NCBI GenBank assembly: GCA_030433225.1
Contig: JAUIMD010000062.1
Span: 1-8,377, forward strand
Length of the DNA stretch: 8,377 bases
DNA from: Bacteroidia bacterium
GTDB lineage: Bacteria > Bacteroidota > Bacteroidia > Bacteroidales > UBA5342
Reading direction: 5' to 3'
Part shown: in pieces, positions 7,684 to 8,377 of the stretch
Numbering within the stretch: the stretch's first letter is position 1
Layout: every line of letters starts with the position of its first letter
Notes under the pieces: generated by a model
The model's input: the letters and a program-made list of their open reading frames with translations, nothing else
Told to the model about the DNA's origin: nothing
Databases searched by the model: none
Made by a program: the position numbers and the translations under genes

Positions 7684-8377
7684 TTAATCCAGCACCCATG
7701 TATCTTTTGAACCACCCCCCTGAGATGAGTTTACTATCAGGTTGCCTTTTTTAAGCGCCACCCGGGTAAGGCCACCTTTCAATACAAAACTGTTTTTGGC
7801 CCCCATTAAGCAAAAGGTACGCAGGTCGATGTGGCGGGGTTCAAACTCGTGGGTATCGTCAATAAATGTGGCATGTACCGACAAACTCATAATGGGCTGT
7901 GCAATGTATTTTCGGGGATTGGATTTGATGCGTACTTTCACTTCCTCAATTTCGGTTTTGGTTAATTTACTTCCTATGGAAATGCCATACCCTCCCGATT
8001 CATCCACCGGTTTCACCACCAGTTTATCTACATTTTCGAGTACATATTTTAAATCCTGCTCAATTTCGCAATGGTAGGTTTGTACGTTGTTTAAAATGGG
8101 CTCTTCGTTCAGGTAGTACTTAATTATTTTGGGTACATAATGGCACACGGCCTTATCATCGGCCACCCCTGTGCCTGGCGCGTTGGCCAGGGTAACGTTA
8201 CCGGCACGGTAGGCATTCATAATGCCCGGTACCCCAAGTACCGAATCTTTTCTAAAGCATAAAGGATCCATAAAATCATCGTCAACCCGCCGGTACACCA
8301 CATCCACTTTAATGGGGCCGTATATGGTTTTCATGTACACAAAATCCTTTTCTACGTATAAATCGTGCCCTTCTACC
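7684..8377 (-). CDS. Circularly permuted type 2 ATP-grasp protein, C-terminal part (partial, DUF404/DUF407-like)
   Basis: The frame is open to the window edge and reads VEGHDLYVEKDFVYMKTIYG at its visible start, so the GTG at 8340 is an internal valine and the true start lies outside. About 230 of an expected ~450-480 residues are visible. Recognisable family blocks are VDVVYRRVDDDFMDPL, LGVPGIMNAYRAGNVTLANAPGTGVADDKAV, the glycine-rich ATP-grasp loop VVKPVDESGGYGISIG (7984-8018 region), PRHIDLRTFCLMG and the C-terminal GGLTRVALKKGNLIVNSSQGGGSKDTWVL. ATP-grasp enzymes join a carboxylate, activated as acylphosphate, to an amine. This family is predicted to make a peptide or amide in the cytoplasm. 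It is the first visible gene of the Anbu operon. Family is clear; substrates are unknown. Confidence 0.94.
   Translation of the reverse strand, partial: VEGHDLYVEKDFVYMKTIYGPIKVDVVYRRVDDDFMDPLCFRKDSVLGVPGIMNAYRAGNVTLANAPGTGVADDKAVCHYVPKIIKYYLNEEPILNNVQTYHCEIEQDLKYVLENVDKLVVKPVDESGGYGISIGSKLTKTEIEEVKVRIKSNPRKYIAQPIMSLSVHATFIDDTHEFEPRHIDLRTFCLMGAKNSFVLKGGLTRVALKKGNLIVNSSQGGGSKDTWVLD

Noticed and set aside
8335..8340. GTG at 8340 as the start of the ATP-grasp gene
   Set aside because: The frame stays open upstream with family-like sequence (VEGHDLYVEKDF), and the visible length is only about half of the family, so the start is outside the window.

Overview
The window looks like chromosomal DNA from a member of the Bacteroidota. 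The evidence is moderate base composition with AT-rich intergenic gaps, start codons without clear Shine-Dalgarno sequences, a small outer-membrane-type protein with a short MKK... signal peptide, and protein sequences of Bacteroidota flavour. The assignment below phylum is not supported by anything I can see.

Layout. Positions 1-686 hold the C-terminal half of a MATE-family multidrug exporter (+), cut by the window edge and closed by a hairpin terminator. Positions 743-1183 (-) encode a small secreted or outer-membrane beta-barrel-like protein that converges on the same terminator. A 427-base intergenic gap (1184-1610) follows, with a weak promoter candidate, several short dyads and no gene I can recognise. 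Positions 1611-5078 (+) encode a 1155-residue fusion of a transglutaminase-like domain with a DUF2126 putative amidoligase. A near-perfect bidirectional terminator (5095-5132) separates it from a convergent minus-strand cluster. In transcription order that cluster is a circularly permuted ATP-grasp protein (7684 to the window end, partial), an alpha-E (DUF403) protein (6718-7656), a second transglutaminase-like protein (5859-6704) and the proteasome-like protease Anbu (5152-5856). The gaps between these genes are 27, 13 and 2 bases, which indicates one operon.

How the genes work together. ATP-grasp, alpha-E, transglutaminase and Anbu form a conserved neighbourhood that comparative genomics has proposed to make, modify and degrade a peptide or peptide tag. 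The ATP-grasp and DUF2126 domains are predicted ATP-dependent amide-bond-forming enzymes. The transglutaminase-like proteins carry Cys-His-Asp triads suited to amide cleavage or transfer. Anbu is an N-terminal-threonine hydrolase related to proteasome beta subunits and HslV. None of the five has a visible signal peptide, so the system is probably cytoplasmic. The locus carries both the four-gene Anbu operon and the transglutaminase-DUF2126 fusion, facing each other. The system is known as a neighbourhood, but its substrate is to my knowledge undetermined, and this is the most interesting part of the window.
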